A stretch of 64,000 nt of DNA from Moringa oleifera (lineage: Eukaryota > Streptophyta > Magnoliopsida > Brassicales > Moringaceae), in assembly GCA_021397835.1 (NCBI GenBank), contig JAJFZO010000579.1:1379001-1443000 (forward strand). Reading direction: 5' to 3'. A model generated the notes under the pieces. The model did not search any database. It had not been told where the DNA came from and worked only from the letters and a program-made list of their open reading frames with translations. The translations under genes and the position numbers were made by a program. Positions 1 through 13,179 of this stretch are shown piece after piece (position 1 is the stretch's first letter; each line of letters begins with the position of its first letter).

Positions 1-117
1 TATATGATACTAGTAAATATATGTTACTTACTAGAAAATTATGTTCAATATTTTTATATCATTGGTTTCAATTTTTTATTACTATTATATAATAAATTTA
101 TAATTTCTATATGCGTT

Positions 118-154
<37 letters not shown>

Positions 155-1256
155 TACTATTTGTGTATTATTATCTGCATGTTCTATACTATATATGATT
201 TACTTTCATGTTAGTTAATTATCATTATATGATAATTTACACTATTGTCAAATTATATATAAAATATTTTATTTAGTAACCCATTGCAGTTGACATAAGA
301 AATGATCATTTCACATTTTATGAAAGATTTTTTCTCTTCAAAAAATAGAATAATATATTATGATAAATAAAAAATTAAAGTTATTAATGATAAATAAATA
401 AATAAATAAATAAATGAACTAATCCGTTATTGAGTTTATTTCTCTTCAATATAATAAAAAGAAAATTTTCATGCTATTTTTGAAATGATATATTATAAAT
501 ATATTAAGATTTTTTAAAATAATATATTATAAATATATTAAGATACTCAGTTGATTTAATACCAGGTTTTCAACTTTTCACTAAAAAAATAAAAAAATAG
601 TTTTGTAATTTAATAAATTAACATAAAAATATAAATATAGAAATCTTGGCAATTTATTTCATTAAATTGTTATATGTCATGAATTTTTTAAAAATTCAAC
701 ATAATTTGAATTAATAAAATATTTTAATTTATTGTAAATAACCTGTTAGTAATTACATATCAAACACGCAATATAAACTTTAAATTTGTAAAAAAAAAAA
801 AAAAAGGTTTCCATATTCTATATATATACACACACCTTATATTACAATAATTAAGTATTTAGACTAAGTTGTGCTGAATTTTTAATAAAATTATAATACG
901 TAATATTTTATGAATTTAATGGTTTAGTGTTTTTCATTAATGTATACAATAAATTATTAAAATACACTTATAATTCTATTAAAAAGTTCAATTCAGATCA
1001 ACAAAAGATCTTGATTTAATAATAATAAAATAATAATAATTTATATTTTTATAATTTTACCTAATTTAAATTAACATTAATTTCGAATTGCAATCTAAAT
1101 GCACATCAAATTAACATTATAAGTACTAAAATTAAATAATCTATGAGAGTTTAAATATATACAAGTGCAAGGATAGGGATAAGGAGAAACGATTTCTTGC
1201 TAGTTGAAGAAATTAACTTACTAAAGAACAACATATTTAGTGATCGATTTCATATT
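1..1256. other. A+T-rich intergenic DNA with TA microsatellite
   Basis: No gene is supported here. The sequence is dominated by A/T runs, with a (TA)n microsatellite at about 120-152 and an AAAT-type simple repeat near 395-415. The short open frames consist of low-complexity Tyr/Ile/Leu codons and resemble no protein. Confidence 0.7.
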
Positions 1257-1946
1257 TCATTCTTCAGTGATGCTCTCTAGACCTGGCTGCCAATGATCAA
1301 TGGAAGCAAATCTCTTGGGCGAACCTCTTCTAGTATCCTTAGTTCTCTTCCTGGTGAGACCCTTTGTCTCAGAAGAACCAGAGCTGCTTGATGACGATGT
1401 ACTTTCCTCACCTGGATCACTCTCTCTGGCTTTGATCACCTTCATCCCTTCAAGAAAGCAATTATCATGACAGATAAGGCCACCACTTCTTCCACGAACC
1501 CCGTTCACCTTGTCTGAATTATCATCGGAGTTCTCCAGGCAAGAATATGGTGCTTTGGGTGTACTACTCTTAGGCATGAAGAACCAGCAGTAAGTGGAAA
1601 CCAAGTCTTCTTCTTTCTCTTGTGCTCGAGCTTTTCTGATCTCTGAGTCTTGAAGCGATGGAGATGGTGGGTACTCACGATGCGGAGAGAGCCGCTGAAG
1701 CTTACGGACAGTGCTTAGTGGCACAACGTAGTACTTCTGGCCAAGCATCAGTGGGGTTTCTGGCGCAACAACTGCCCAAGGCTGCTGGAAAACATTGGGG
1801 TAGGCGACGAGACATCTAGGGTTCCGGAGCATGATCTCGGCTGCAAGAACAGGCCGGTCGTGGAGCTCGGTATGGCCTCCGGGATGAACGATCTTGACAA
1901 CCATGTTCTTGGTGGTATTAGTGCAGAGCCAGCATGAGATGGCCAT
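1257..1946 (-). CDS. PADRE-domain (DUF4228) protein
   Basis: A single-exon frame of 229 residues. The N-terminal half (about residues 15-80) has the plant PADRE/DUF4228 pattern: a short beta-rich start with VVKIVHPGG, then RPVLAAEIMLRNPRC, then a VAPETPLMLGQKYYVVPL block (compare the family's L..G..Y...P). The C-terminus keeps the family's WQPGLESITEE motif next to a basic stretch with SPKRF. Between them lies a Ser-rich tract (STSSSSSSGSS) of probably disordered sequence. PADRE proteins are plant-specific and mostly stress- or pathogen-responsive; no biochemical role can be read here. I chose the ATG at 1946 because family members begin just before this domain. The frame stays open upstream to 2135, so a start up to 63 codons earlier cannot be excluded. 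Confidence 0.85.
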   Translation of the reverse strand: MAISCWLCTNTTKNMVVKIVHPGGHTELHDRPVLAAEIMLRNPRCLVAYPNVFQQPWAVVAPETPLMLGQKYYVVPLSTVRKLQRLSPHREYPPSPSLQDSEIRKARAQEKEEDLVSTYCWFFMPKSSTPKAPYSCLENSDDNSDKVNGVRGRSGGLICHDNCFLEGMKVIKARESDPGEESTSSSSSSGSSETKGLTRKRTKDTRRGSPKRFASIDHWQPGLESITEE

Positions 1947-4779
1947 GGTTTTCCGATCAGAGAGAGCAAGGGGTGGGAGGAGACTAATTAAGTAGTTGTT
2001 CACATAGGAGTGGCTGAGAATATTCGTTGACAGGCTTTGCCATTGATGAGAAAGACATGGTCTTATATTCTTCTTCATGGCTTCTTCTTCTTGGTTCATT
2101 GTTAGCATCGTCAGCCATAATGTTGCAGTCACCAAAAGTTTAATATTAAACTGAGAAAGTTCAAAGTTTTGTAATTGTTAAGAAATTTATTCAACGTCAG
2201 ATCAAGTGCACCCATTATCACTGTATATCCCATAGTAACAACTTTCGATAATTTTAATTTTTATAAATATAAAAAGTTTAGATTCAGATTCGATTATGAA
2301 CTCAATCACCTCATATATCATAATATATACATAATATATATTATTTCATATATTTTAAATAATTAAATTTAAAATTAAGTTAAAATTATCTATTTTGTTT
2401 TTTATTTAATTTTTTATAAATTATAATCAAATCATATTTAAAATAATTTTGATTATAATTTAAAATTAGAATTATTTATAATAATTTTAAATTACGATTT
2501 CATTAATCAATTTGAATCAAATTACAATCACCTCTAGTGTAAGCAAGTCAAACCTACTAACTACTTGATCGGGAGCTCCATTCCCAATTCCGGTCACCTC
2601 ATGTTACTCTATTTCTTGATGCTCTTCTAGTAGAATTGCCTAATCGAAATCCACATCATCATATATAGACCCTACATGTTAATTTGATTGAACATATATA
2701 ATTAATATCATAAATATTATTTTAATAATATTAAATTATTATTAAATAATATTTAAATAAATTAAATTTATATTAAATTTTAATTTTATTTAAATTTTTT
2801 AATAATATATTTTATAAGTTTAATTATTTATCAAAAAATAAATTAATGAGAATAAAAAAGTACACAAAGATTCTCATCATAAATAAATTGAAAATTTTAA
2901 AAATAATTAAAAATTTTGATAGAAGCATAGAGCACATATTCCAAATTGGTGGTCTTGGGCGAAGTGAAGGAGACAGAATTCACTATTTTTGAACATCAAA
3001 ATAGTATTTTATGGATACCTTAGAGATGATTTTAGATGTCTATAATAAAAATGAAAAAACAGCAAATTAAAGCACAATTTACTGTTTTCCAATCTCCAAG
3101 AAACGTCATAGGAGATGCATACAATGCAATACCGTGGTCATGCTTTTTTTTTTTTATAAAAAAATATTTATTATATTATTAACTTTTAAAAGTTTTATTA
3201 AAATTATATTTTTGATAAATAATTCAATATATATATATATTGTTTTATTATAAGAAATTACATAGTTAAAGATATCTCATCAATAACTTTAAAATGAAAT
3301 TAATATTTAATATATATGATATAATTTTTATTGATAATTTTTATATCATATTATTAAAATAATATTTATAACATTATTTTGCTGTAATAGATTGAAGATG
3401 AAAAATTTTTTATGTTAGAATATTTTAAAAAAAAACTCTTTTAAAATGATGTTAAATTTATTATTTAAGATTGTAAATGACCTTAGAGCATCTCAAATAA
3501 TGAAGTAAAATATTTTAATAATTTAAAAAATTAAAAATATTAAAATGACTCCAACGAAACATCATTTCACATCTTCAAGAACATCAAAATGGCATGATGA
3601 AAAGTAGCACATCACACTAAAAGTGGTATTTGTATTTTAAAAAATTTATTATATTAATTATTTTTTATTTTTTAATTAATTAAAATTTAATAAATAATTA
3701 TATATTATTATAATTTATTAAAATATCTCATCAAATATTTTAAAACAATACTAATATTTAATATATAATATAATATAATTTATTATTATTAATAATCAAA
3801 CATTGATTAATGTTTAAAATATGTAATATCAAAATTCTATAAATCGAGTTAATAAAAATTAAGTTGAAAAACAATTGATTTTAAAAAATTGGTTCAAAAA
3901 TATAATTAACTATTTTTTTATTTTTATGATAAATTAATCAATAGATTAAGTTAAATTAATTATTTAATGATCTTAAATAAATTAATTAATATCACTTATT
4001 AATAATTATTATAAAATATAATTGAAATTTTTTAATAATAAACTAATTAGATATAATAATATATATTTTTGTTACACCAAAATGGTGTTAAATATTGAGT
4101 AAAGGTTAGAATGCCCTTACCAATGTGTTATGACCAGTTGTCTTGGGCCCTTGATTAGACAGAAGTAGGCTTTTCTCTTCCAGCACTAGACTACAAATGC
4201 CCAATTGGTTTAGGGATCCTGACCTCGGCTTGGGCCGTATCTAGTGAAGCGTCAAATCATTAAATTGGTTTAATTTTAATTTTTTTTTAAATGAGAGGCT
4301 GAAACAATTGTATCATTTATTTTTGTAAATCTTTTTTATATTAATAATATTTTTAAATTTTTATATAAATATATTTATATAAATAATTAAATATGCACAT
4401 TACATTATTATAAAAATGTTTTATAAAAAATTTAAAACAAAATTAATATTTAATGTATAATTAAAAATTAAATTAATAAATTATTAATTTTTAAAAATTA
4501 TTTAACTACATTTATTATATAAAATTTATTTACAATAAATTAATAAAGAATTTAATTTGAATTATTATTCTATAATTTAAGTAAATTCATTAATATTATA
4601 AATGTTATTTATTAATAATTATTATTTAATATTATTAAAATAATATTTATATCATTAATATGATATAAATAAAATTTAAAAAATAATATTTTAAAAAAAA
4701 ATTGACATCAAAATGATATTAAAATTTGATGAGATCACCTCCCTTCCTAGACACCACCCGTGAGATGAGTCTACAACGC
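1947..4779. other. A+T-rich intergenic DNA, possible degraded MITEs
   Basis: No gene is supported. Most of the stretch is A/T-rich. Less biased islands lie at about 2530-2690, 2930-3140, 3480-3610 and 4080-4260. Phrases such as GAGCATCTC near 3486 and the paired CACCAAAATGGTGTTAAA and CATCAAAATGATATTAAA motifs (about 4075 and 4706) resemble the ends of plant MITEs, but I could not define paired termini or target duplications. Confidence 0.4.
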
Positions 4780-5165
4780 GACTAAGATTCAAAGGTTCTC
4801 CGATCGTCACTGACACGACCTTCTTGTCGGAAAGCTAAAAGTTTCTCGCAGGCATGAGCCTTAAGACCCAAACCAAATTGATCCCGAATCAGAGACTTGA
4901 ACTCAGTCCTTTTTGAATAATTGGTCTTCTTCCATCCATCCACTACAACCAAGATACAGCATTGCCATCAAGACTGATTGCGGTTGCTTGAAGTTTCTTT
5001 GAATCTGAAAATCGGTTTGATGAAAAAAATCATTCTGCCTGAATACCAAGCCATCCGGATTCTCTCCATCAAACTCACCCTAAGAGACAATTTGATTTCT
5101 GTCTTATTGGGAATTTCAGAAGTTGATCGATCAACCCGTGTCAGAAGATCTTATTCAAGAAATTA
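4780..5165 (-). mobile_element. Ty3/gypsy-type gag fragment, decayed
   Basis: Read on the minus strand, this island shows pieces of a plant Ty3/gypsy Gag: FDGENPDG, then in shifted frames FFHQTDFQIQR, a Trp-containing WMEEDQLFKK segment, KSLIRDQFGLGLKA and LLAFRQEGRVS. The order and spacing match the retrotransposon Gag domain (FxGxNPxGW..., then Trp-rich, then ...RDQF...). Frameshifts and stops break the frame, and no LTRs, protease or pol are visible nearby. It is an old fragment. Its base composition contrasts with the A/T-rich DNA to its left. Confidence 0.65.
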
Positions 5166-5900
5166 ACTTTCCTTTTCTATTAAATTATAGAGCAACATTT
5201 TTTAAAAAAAAAATTTAATTCTTGGTACAGAAACAGTTGGGTATGTAAGAATGCAGCCAGTTCATGCATATCCAGGCAATAATTGAAGAAAACCTCTTGA
5301 ATTAGTAGCTCATATAATTGAGTTTCAGAGCCAGACAATGTCACATAGAGGTACGGCCTGTATGGTAAGACTCCACTGACCACGGAATTCACAGGATCAA
5401 CCTAATGCATGTAACATGAACAAGATTCAGATTCAGAAACACCCAGATATCGCGAATCTGAAGTATGAACTCAGGCATGCTTCAGCCCGAACTGTATCTC
5501 AGAAGCGATCCAAAAGGGATTCTCATCAACTCAAACCAGATCTTTTTCCATTTACTTCAAAGCTTTCAGGAGTATAACCCTAGGGATATAGAATAAACGA
5601 AATCTTTAATCTAGTGTACAGAATTTTTTAAGACTGGTATGTAGAATTCACATCAACTTTACTTCAATTTACAACCGTAACAATATAAAAAAGAGCAATT
5701 TTCCCTAAGATAATTTACCCGGAGTCTGATCCTCAAGCCTCAAGGAGTCGTCATCTGGGAAAGAATGATAAGCTCTGGAATGATTTCAACCATCTTGCAG
5801 ATGAAAGTGAAGCAGCTTGTGCATGCAGTCATGAATCCCAACTTCTACCAGCAGGCAGGATGCTTGAGCACGTGCATGGAGCAGGGCCAGAATGGACTCG
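5166..5900 (-). other. 3' flank of the receptor-like kinase gene
   Basis: This stretch lies downstream of the kinase stop codon at 5901 and has balanced base composition. It probably includes the 3' untranslated region. The 70-residue minus-strand frame at 5180-5392 resembles no family I know and is not called as a gene. No clear poly(A) signal can be assigned. Confidence 0.4.
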
Positions 5901-8881
5901 TTATGTAGTAATTCTTAGTGACCCTCCAAGATCAACAGGTAAAAGAGGAATTAGAGAGTGAAGAACATCTGTTATCAAGGGCCTGTAACTCGGTTCAGGC
6001 TGCACACATAGCACTGCTACAGCAGCAACCTGTTCAGTGACAATATACAGTTCAGTTTTCTGCCTAAAAGTGAAACGCTTTAGTTACAGGGTAAATGCTG
6101 TAAGATATCATTTTTTTTCCTGTTTCATCAACCTGGTACAAGTGCTTCACGTCCATTGTGTCTTGGATTACAGGATCTACGATCTTTGGAAGCTTTGATC
6201 TGTCAGTCAGCTGAGGCATAGCCTGTCAAAAGTTCTTGTGAAGTTAAGCTCCAAGAATATTGAAACCAGAAACCTGATTGAAATCTCCTCAGGTGGGGGT
6301 CGGAAGAAACTTACCCATGTGACTATAGACTGGCATTGAGTTGGTGACATCTGTTCCACAGGCTTTCTCCCCATCAGAAGCTCCAGAAGGACAACCCCGA
6401 AGGCATATACATCACTTTTATCGGAAAGTTTACCTGAAAGATCCCATCAAACTGTTTTCTGAAAATAACTTCAGATTTGCTCATATGTATTAGATTTTCT
6501 CTAAAAGTCAGATAAATTAATCCTACAAAATAAATATTCTTCACAGTCAGACAGAGATAATTCCTGAAACTCTGAAATTCAAGGCCTGAATAAACAGTCA
6601 AGTTCTTGGACTTGCCAACCAACATAATACTTCACATGTAGACCCCAACACACAGATGCTCTGAAAGAATGGTTGATTCATATGATGACATTTGCAGAAT
6701 AAATACAAGAGTTTTGCAATAGTGAAAAAGATGAAATCAGACACATACCCTCTAAAAGGTACTCGGGGGCCACATAGCCCAATGTTCCAGAAAGCTTTAT
6801 GTTCTTGTTGTGAGTCCCAGAAGTGACGGCAAGGCCAAAATCTGAAAGCTGAATGAAGTAATAACATGGAGATTGCAGTTAACATCACAAATAATGCACA
6901 AGCTCATGAGATCCCGTGAATCCTGTATAAGTCTTACCTTTGCATTGAAGTTACAATCGAGAAGGATGTTTGAAGATTTTAGATCTCTGTGAACTACAGG
7001 AGGATTGCAGTGCTCGTGAAGATACTCTAATCCTCTGCAGAACATGATTTTGCAACTATATCAATTCAAACAAAGCATTAAAATGGTAAAATAATTGGCT
7101 AAATGGACTTACCTAGCAATATCAACAGCGATTTTCATCCTAAGATTCCAGGTTAAAGCTGATCCATGAGTTGGTCCTGCAATTTCAATTTAAAATTAAG
7201 TAAAGGGATGCAGCTTGCGTTTTTTTGTATCATTTTAGAATCAAGAAAGGGAGAGTTTATACCGTGCAATTGACTCTCCAAAGAGCCATTTTGCATCACT
7301 TCATACACAAGTAATCTTGTTTCACCGTGAATGCAGGATCCCAACAGAGAAATTACATTCTGATGCCGGATTTTACTCAGCCAATTCAACTCATTCTGCA
7401 GTTTGAGAAAGAAAGTTTAGAATTTTAAATTTGGAAAAACAAAAACAACAAAACAACATCAATGGGAATACTACCTCGAACTCTCTTCCAGCAGCCTGCC
7501 CCCCAACATCTAACCTCTTCACAGCTGCAAGAAATTTTTCATCAAAGCGACCTTCATAGACTTGTCCATGACCACCTTCACCCAAGATATTACTCTCGTG
7601 GAAATTGTTTGTTGCAGCTTCCAACAAATCATACTCAATAGTGGCAACGGAACCAGCCATCCTCAAGGCATTAAGTCGATCAGTGCTTTTAATCAGCGAA
7701 ACCCCTTTTGCAGAATCTTCAAGTTGTAAGAATTGAAAACCAAAATGACGAAACAGACAATATCAAAGAAGCATAAGCACTAAGAATTTGTTGCAAAGTA
7801 ATCAATTGGAAACATTAGAGCATCTGATTGGGAGCAATGAACAGACCTAAGTTTTGTTTGCTTTTGACATTGGAGTTCTTCAAGTTTTTCTGCCGGCATA
7901 ACCAAAAATACAACAGAAACAGCAGTATACCACTCAGCAGAGTGGATGAAACAATAAGAGCTATGAGAATTTTCTTGTTCAAGTCTTGGTGGTGCACTAC
8001 TCTGACCACAGGCATTCCTGATTCAACATAAGTAATATTTAAGATAGCTTAATTTCTTTCAAAAGGTTAGTGTAAAATACATTCAAATATAAACTGAACT
8101 AAGAATTAGAGGCTCCAAAACAGCGGAAGAGATCACATCTTCTCACAGATAATTTCAGAAAACTGTAGCAAATTTATTTTAAGTCCACACACTGTGTTAT
8201 CACTGTCAAAAAACCATGAATATATCATTTTGATCTGAAAAATTGTCAGCCTCAAATTTAATTAATTGTTTACCTTGCTGTTGGCAAATAGAGGATAAAA
8301 CCTAAATCAGATAAAATTTAAATGCCATATTCTATGTTTTCACTCTCTTCAAGAATTTCCCATTTTCGAAACTGTATATTTGAATCAAATATCTTACGTA
8401 TGTTAAAGGGAGAAAATTTTAATTCCTTTTTGCTTTCTCCTCAAATTTCTCAGCAACCAAACAGAGCGTAAATGGAAATTCCAGGAGAGAAACAAAGAAA
8501 GCATAATGTTGAGTCAAGTAATTACGCAGATATCTTGGCTCTATGTCCATTCATTCTGCTTGGGATTTGCACATTTGAGTTCATACATTAAAACTTTGGA
8601 AACCCGTTTCAACATATTTAAGCAAATAGTAGAAGAACAATTCGGAAATACGACGACCCATCAAATAAAACTAAGAATTTTGGACAGATAATACGGTGGA
8701 TAGTAATACCTGGAGATTGAGCTTCCAGCTGTGGAGAGAACTGAGAAATGGGCTTTTCCTCAGCAAGAAAGACAGACACAGAAATGGAGGAGACAGTTGA
8801 ATCCGGTCTGGCGAGAACTACAGATGAGAACAAAGAGAAGCCACATATCCACATGCGTAGTAATATAGAAATAAGGTTCAT
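5901..8881 (-). CDS. Receptor-like protein kinase (At1g80640/At5g11020-like)
   Basis: Ten exons, read on the minus strand: 8710-8881, 7847-8017, 7475-7716, 7263-7395, 7113-7176, 6938-7034, 6749-6848, 6315-6433, 6133-6222, 5901-6029. All introns are GT..AG and the phases join to 438 residues. Residues 1 to about 25 form a signal peptide. A short ectodomain follows without LRR or lectin motifs, then a transmembrane helix (about 74-97) followed by basic residues. The kinase domain spans about 154-430: glycine loop [16 protein letters not shown] (Lys181), [10 protein letters not shown] (Asp278), SDFG (Asp296), APEY and [14 protein letters not shown]. All catalytic residues are present, so an active Ser/Thr kinase is likely. 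Length and architecture match the small-ectodomain Arabidopsis family At1g80640, At5g11020 and At2g25220, reported to act with CLAVATA1-type receptors. That role is inferred only from the family. Confidence 0.93.
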
Positions 8882-10002
8882 GTCCTTTGCATAAACACAG
8901 AGTATGAAGCGTAGGAACTTGCGAGTGAAACTTCTTTTTGTAAAGAAATTTGATGTTTCACTAGAGTTTTGAATCTACAAAAGCGTGTGATTAGCTAATC
9001 TTTTTCTGTTTGGAGATGGGGACAAAACACTGCTGCAGGGAAACCAAGAAAGCACTTTTTATTATTATCTGATTATCTGTAATCTGGAGCGAGAGAGAGA
9101 GAGAGAGTGACAAAAGGGGGACACTGCATCATGTGGCTGTCATCCAAAGGTAAAAAGCCAAAAGTTATGGGGCTGCGAAGAGGATTAGAAGCATCGGAAA
9201 CTAATTGGCAAAAGATTGTTTATACATTCATCATGCAAACCATTTAATTATCCATAATTAGATTTGCTTTTCCCCAATCTCTTGATCATCTCCGAGGGAA
9301 ACTTGAAATGGGTTTTTACTTTTTAGCTTAAGTAATCGAATTGATGAGAATGGGTTTAAATAGAGCCTGAAGTTGACGACAAGTTGGCTAATCCTCTTGA
9401 TATGGATACCCACTTAATGACATGGCTTTACTGCTTCCCTTGTGACTCTCATCAACCTAATCCATTTGGAAAAAAGAAAAGAACACACACAAAAGACAAC
9501 AACCGAGTAATCTGGACTTTGAAGTGGTGACTCTGTTCTCCAATCAGAAGTCACACAGTAGCTAACAATATTCAGCGTTGTCATGTGAACTTTCATTGCA
9601 GGTTGAATGAGAGAGCTGGAACAAACTAAGCAAATGGATACGTTGACCACATCATCAATCAGTCTCTTTCAAATGGGTCTACAAGTATTACTCTTCATAG
9701 GGTATAATTTCAGAGTTAAGAAAATATTTGAATGGTACTGTACCATTAGTATCATTTAATTTTATAAATATGAGATCAAGATTATTTTTTGATCAAAATT
9801 ATGCTGAAACAAATTAAACAGGAAGTAAATTAACAGAGTTAATGTTAAAATTTATATATTTATTTTTATCGTATTAACATAATAAAATACAAAACAAATG
9901 TTTTCTATTGAGAAATCAATATGAACTCACATTCAAAGATGATCCTCCTAAAATTATATATTATAGAGTAATTGCACTTTGTATTCTTGCCCATTAAAGG
10001 TA
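8882..10002. other. Kinase upstream region and left flank of the PG array
   Basis: The part nearest 8882 is the 5' flank and probable promoter/5' UTR of the minus-strand kinase. A (GA)n tract at about 9091-9108 reads as CT-rich on the gene strand. No gene is supported up to about 10,003, where similarity to the polygalacturonase repeat unit starts. Confidence 0.5.
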
Positions 10003-10231
10003 ATGTGTGCCCTCATTTATTCTGGGCTTTGTGTTAAGGACTTATTAACTTTGGAAGGATGGTGGGCCTGCAATTTCTCTCCATCATGTCACATTCGACC
10101 TCAGTGTGTAAGGTGGGCTTGATTTCAGGGATTGATAAGAGATCGTTGTTTCCACACTTAGGTGGCTTTTTCTACTTTCCAATGATCAAGGGATTGGACA
10201 AAAGCAATAACCAATTATGAATAATTAAATT

Positions 10232-10251
10232 GTTTGAGCCAAGGCTCAAAC
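10232..10251. other. Inverted repeat downstream of PG1
   Basis: GTTTGAGC, loop CAAG, GCTCAAAC: a perfect 8-bp stem (9 bp with the next pair), about 95 bp beyond the PG1 stop codon. It recurs in the other five units, so it predates the array or is maintained. A function in 3' end formation is only a guess. Confidence 0.55.
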
Positions 10252-10345
10252 GACATGAATGTGTATACATGTATAAGTTGTCTTTGTGTAGGCTTCAGTA
10301 ATAATTCTAAATACATTCACTTGGGTATTAATTATTCCTGCATGT

Positions 10346-11843
10346 TCACAAGCAGCTGGTGGGCTGAACCAATCCGGCAGCCTTTCCACCAGCGTTGCTG
10401 CAGGAGGCTTCCGCCGGTTGATTGTTGTAAGTGAGCTTCACGTCGTCCAATCTTATTCCGGTGCATGGATACTTTGGGCTGCAACCAAATTTCACTGCAA
10501 CTTCTGTTGCTGATGTCCCATGGATGTCTTGGTATGTTACGTCACTGATTTTCACTCCCGAAGCCTATAACAGGGCAATAAGTTCATATTAAATGTCCAG
10601 TATACTTACCATTTACTTTATTTAATGAATATTTATTTTCCCAGAAAATTAACCCATTTGGATAGGTACCTGGCCAGGGCAATTCTTGTTGCCGGGGCAG
10701 TAACTTTGGTCGATTATGATAGGATTCTGGACATTGTTCATGACAGCATGTTGGAAGCGAATGTTCCTGGCGAAGCCACTGCTGGGTCTCCCCCAAGACT
10801 TGATTCTCACTCCATTTTGGGTACCAGTGAAGGTAACTGATTTAACTGTAACGTTTTGGACGCCAGCCTCGATAAGACCCTTTCCCAGACTCCCAATGCT
10901 GCACCAACAATACCAGACCACGTTGCCATTTGATCAGCTCTTCAGCATCACCAAATATATATACATGAGCGTGTGTAATTAAGTGGGTAAGCTGTGTTAC
11001 CTGATGCCATGGCCGGGTCCACAAGCTACATTTTCGATCCACAAGTTAGAGGCGCCAGGGCCGATGGAGACGCAATCATCCCCGGTTCCGATCGTAGAGC
11101 GGAGAATGGTGACTGCGCTGGATGACTCCACGTGAATGCCATCAGTGTTAGGGCTGTTGCCTGAGGCGGACACCTTCATTCCTTGCATTTTCACATTGTT
11201 GCAGCCATTGATGACGATGTGGAACAACTGGCTGTTTTGTGATGTTAACCCATTGATGACGATGTTCTTCGAGTTTTGAAAGCCTAAGGACTGCAATCAG
11301 TGAAACTTAAGTTAGCTAATCATCTAGAAATAACGCATTTATTCCTTCATTGCACATAAGTTTGCTTAAATGTAATCTCAGTAACAGGGTGCCAAATATT
11401 TGATGACTTACATTGGCTCCAACCGGGCAACTGTTGCCAGACTTCTTGCAAGCCCACAAGGCAGTGCCTTGGCCATCGAGGATCCCTCCATAAATGGAGA
11501 CCCCATTAACTCGATCAAAGAAGAGCCAGTAGCCAGCATTTCCAATTGCCCTATAATCGGAGTGAGCCACGAGAGTGCCGTCTATGCGTATCAAGATGGC
11601 ATTGTTCTTGCAGTCGCCACGAAACGCAGCAGGACCGCTTAGCAAGAACCTTCCCTGTGGGACGTAAATGGTGGCCGGCTGGGTCGATCCACAGGCCTTA
11701 GCCCATGCTGCAAGGAAGGCTTTTGTGGAGTCAGTCTTTCCATCAGGTTTGGCTCCACTACTTATCACATTGTACGTTGCAGCGGAAGCCGAAGCAGAGA
11801 AGAGGAAGAAAAGTAGTGCTGCAAGAAGGATATGCTGAGCCAT
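10346..11843 (-). CDS. Polygalacturonase PG1 (pollen exo-PG type)
   Basis: Glycoside hydrolase family 28 enzyme, expected to hydrolyse alpha-1,4-galacturonan (de-esterified pectin) in the cell wall. Exons: 11412-11843, 11001-11290, 10670-10898, 10346-10564; introns of 121, 102 and 105 bp, all GT..AG; 389 residues, the usual size for plant exo-type PGs. A signal peptide ([21 protein letters not shown]) precedes [21 protein letters not shown]. The four catalytic/substrate motifs are present: NTDG (Asp194), GDDC (Asp215/216), GHG (His238, completed across the intron 2 junction as GPGHGISIGSLG) and RIK (Arg272, Lys274). Against its paralogues it has Val after GDDC (Ile elsewhere) and His in LVAHSDYR (Pro elsewhere). 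The short N-terminus and the lack of a propeptide fit the pollen exo-polygalacturonase clade; exo mode and pollen expression are inferred. Confidence 0.95.
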
Positions 11844-11961
11844 TTAGTTTGTGTCCAGAGAGAGAAAGAGGTACGAGATGGTGTTTCTGCTAGCTTCTGA
11901 CTGTTTCTGATGAAGATATGTAGTTGTGGTGTTGATGAGAGATGGAATAGCTTTAAGAGGT

Positions 11962-11969
11962 ATTTATAG
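11962..11969 (-). promoter_or_regulatory. TATA box of PG1
   Basis: TATAAATA on the gene strand, about 119 bp upstream of the ATG. It sits in a block conserved in all six copies (CACTCAAACCCTATAAATAC), which supports its use as the core promoter. Confidence 0.7.
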
Positions 11970-13179
11970 GGTTTGAGTGAAAGTTTTTTTTATGTTTGCG
12001 GAAAGGAAAGCCAGCAGCCAACATTATTAGAGCCTTGAATTTGGTGTATATGATACAGTTGAACCATACATGTTCTTTGGTTAGATGGGTAGAAGGGGAA
12101 ACTAAACAAGTTGAGAAAGTGACATGCGCAAAGGCGAAAAGTGGATGTTGTCCAGTTTGGCAGAATTATAAGTACTTGAAGTGTCAGAGTTAAAGACAAC
12201 CAAATTTAGTATCTCACCATAACCATTTTCATCACATGCCTACTCCAACTAGCTTTAGCTGTGTAAATTCTTTACTTGTTATTTAGGACATGATCATTTA
12301 CCAGAAAACAAAAGGAACTTTGTGTTGTGGTGTTAGTGTGTGATTTTTTCAGAAATCAGAATGGTAAAACATGGGATTGGACGTGACAAGTGGAGCATGA
12401 AGGAAAGGCGGTCAATAAGGGCCATGAACACTGCCTATGGTGTATAGGATACTGTTGATCCATGTTAGTTGATTGGGGGAAAAAGCAGCTGAGAATGACA
12501 TATAATAGAAAATTGAGATTTGGGGCTCTTCAATATTCTTGACAAGTTAGCCAAATATATATATATATATATATATATAGTGTCATAATGTAGATGCATG
12601 CATGTATGGATGCAGGAGGGAGATTTCATAACTCAATTCATCGTTCATAAATTCAGAGTTCACAGTCCATAGTCCATAGGCTGGTTAGTTAATTAGTTAG
12701 GCATAGGTATTTATTTACAAGCACGTTTTCAATAAGAACATTAATGTGAATTTGACCGTCAAATTAATTGCCAACATGAATTCATCCTAAGTCTTATCTA
12801 TCTGTTCCACTCCATCACGTACTCCCAGTATTACTTTGCTGCTCTAACCCAATATCTCCAACCAAATAAAAAGCTATTTTGTTCAAACTTCTTTTTTGGG
12901 CTTGTTGTTTAGTCAATATATACATTTTTTGGTCTCATTTCTTTCTGTGTTTTTGTACCATAAATACATCTTATGCGCAATTAATTAAGGAAAAATATGG
13001 TAGATGCAAACCGAACAAGTAGATTTAATTTACATCTTCAAATTTTGAATTTGTTGAGTATTCCAATAGTTATGAAATATCATTAATTTTAACTAAGAAA
13101 AGTAGAAATATTTTTTTACTGAGGGATTTTATTAGACATGTTGACAAAGTTGAAAGTTGTTATCTGACCTTGATGCTTT

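Noticed and set aside
4..198. Hydrophobic frame over the TA microsatellite
   Set aside because: Composed of Ile-Tyr repeats from (TA)n; not a gene.
5180..5392. 70-residue minus-strand frame downstream of the kinase
   Set aside because: No domain, and it lies where the kinase 3' UTR is expected.
10625..10982. Plus-strand frames opposite PG exon 3 in all copies
   Set aside because: Shadow frames of the GH28 RIK-containing exon.
11400..11642. Conserved 80-residue plus-strand frames opposite PG exon 1 (also at 18,671, 27,431, 36,153, 44,520 and 54,671)
   Set aside because: They recur only because the antisense exon is conserved. They have no recognisable domain, and the PG frame explains the constraint.
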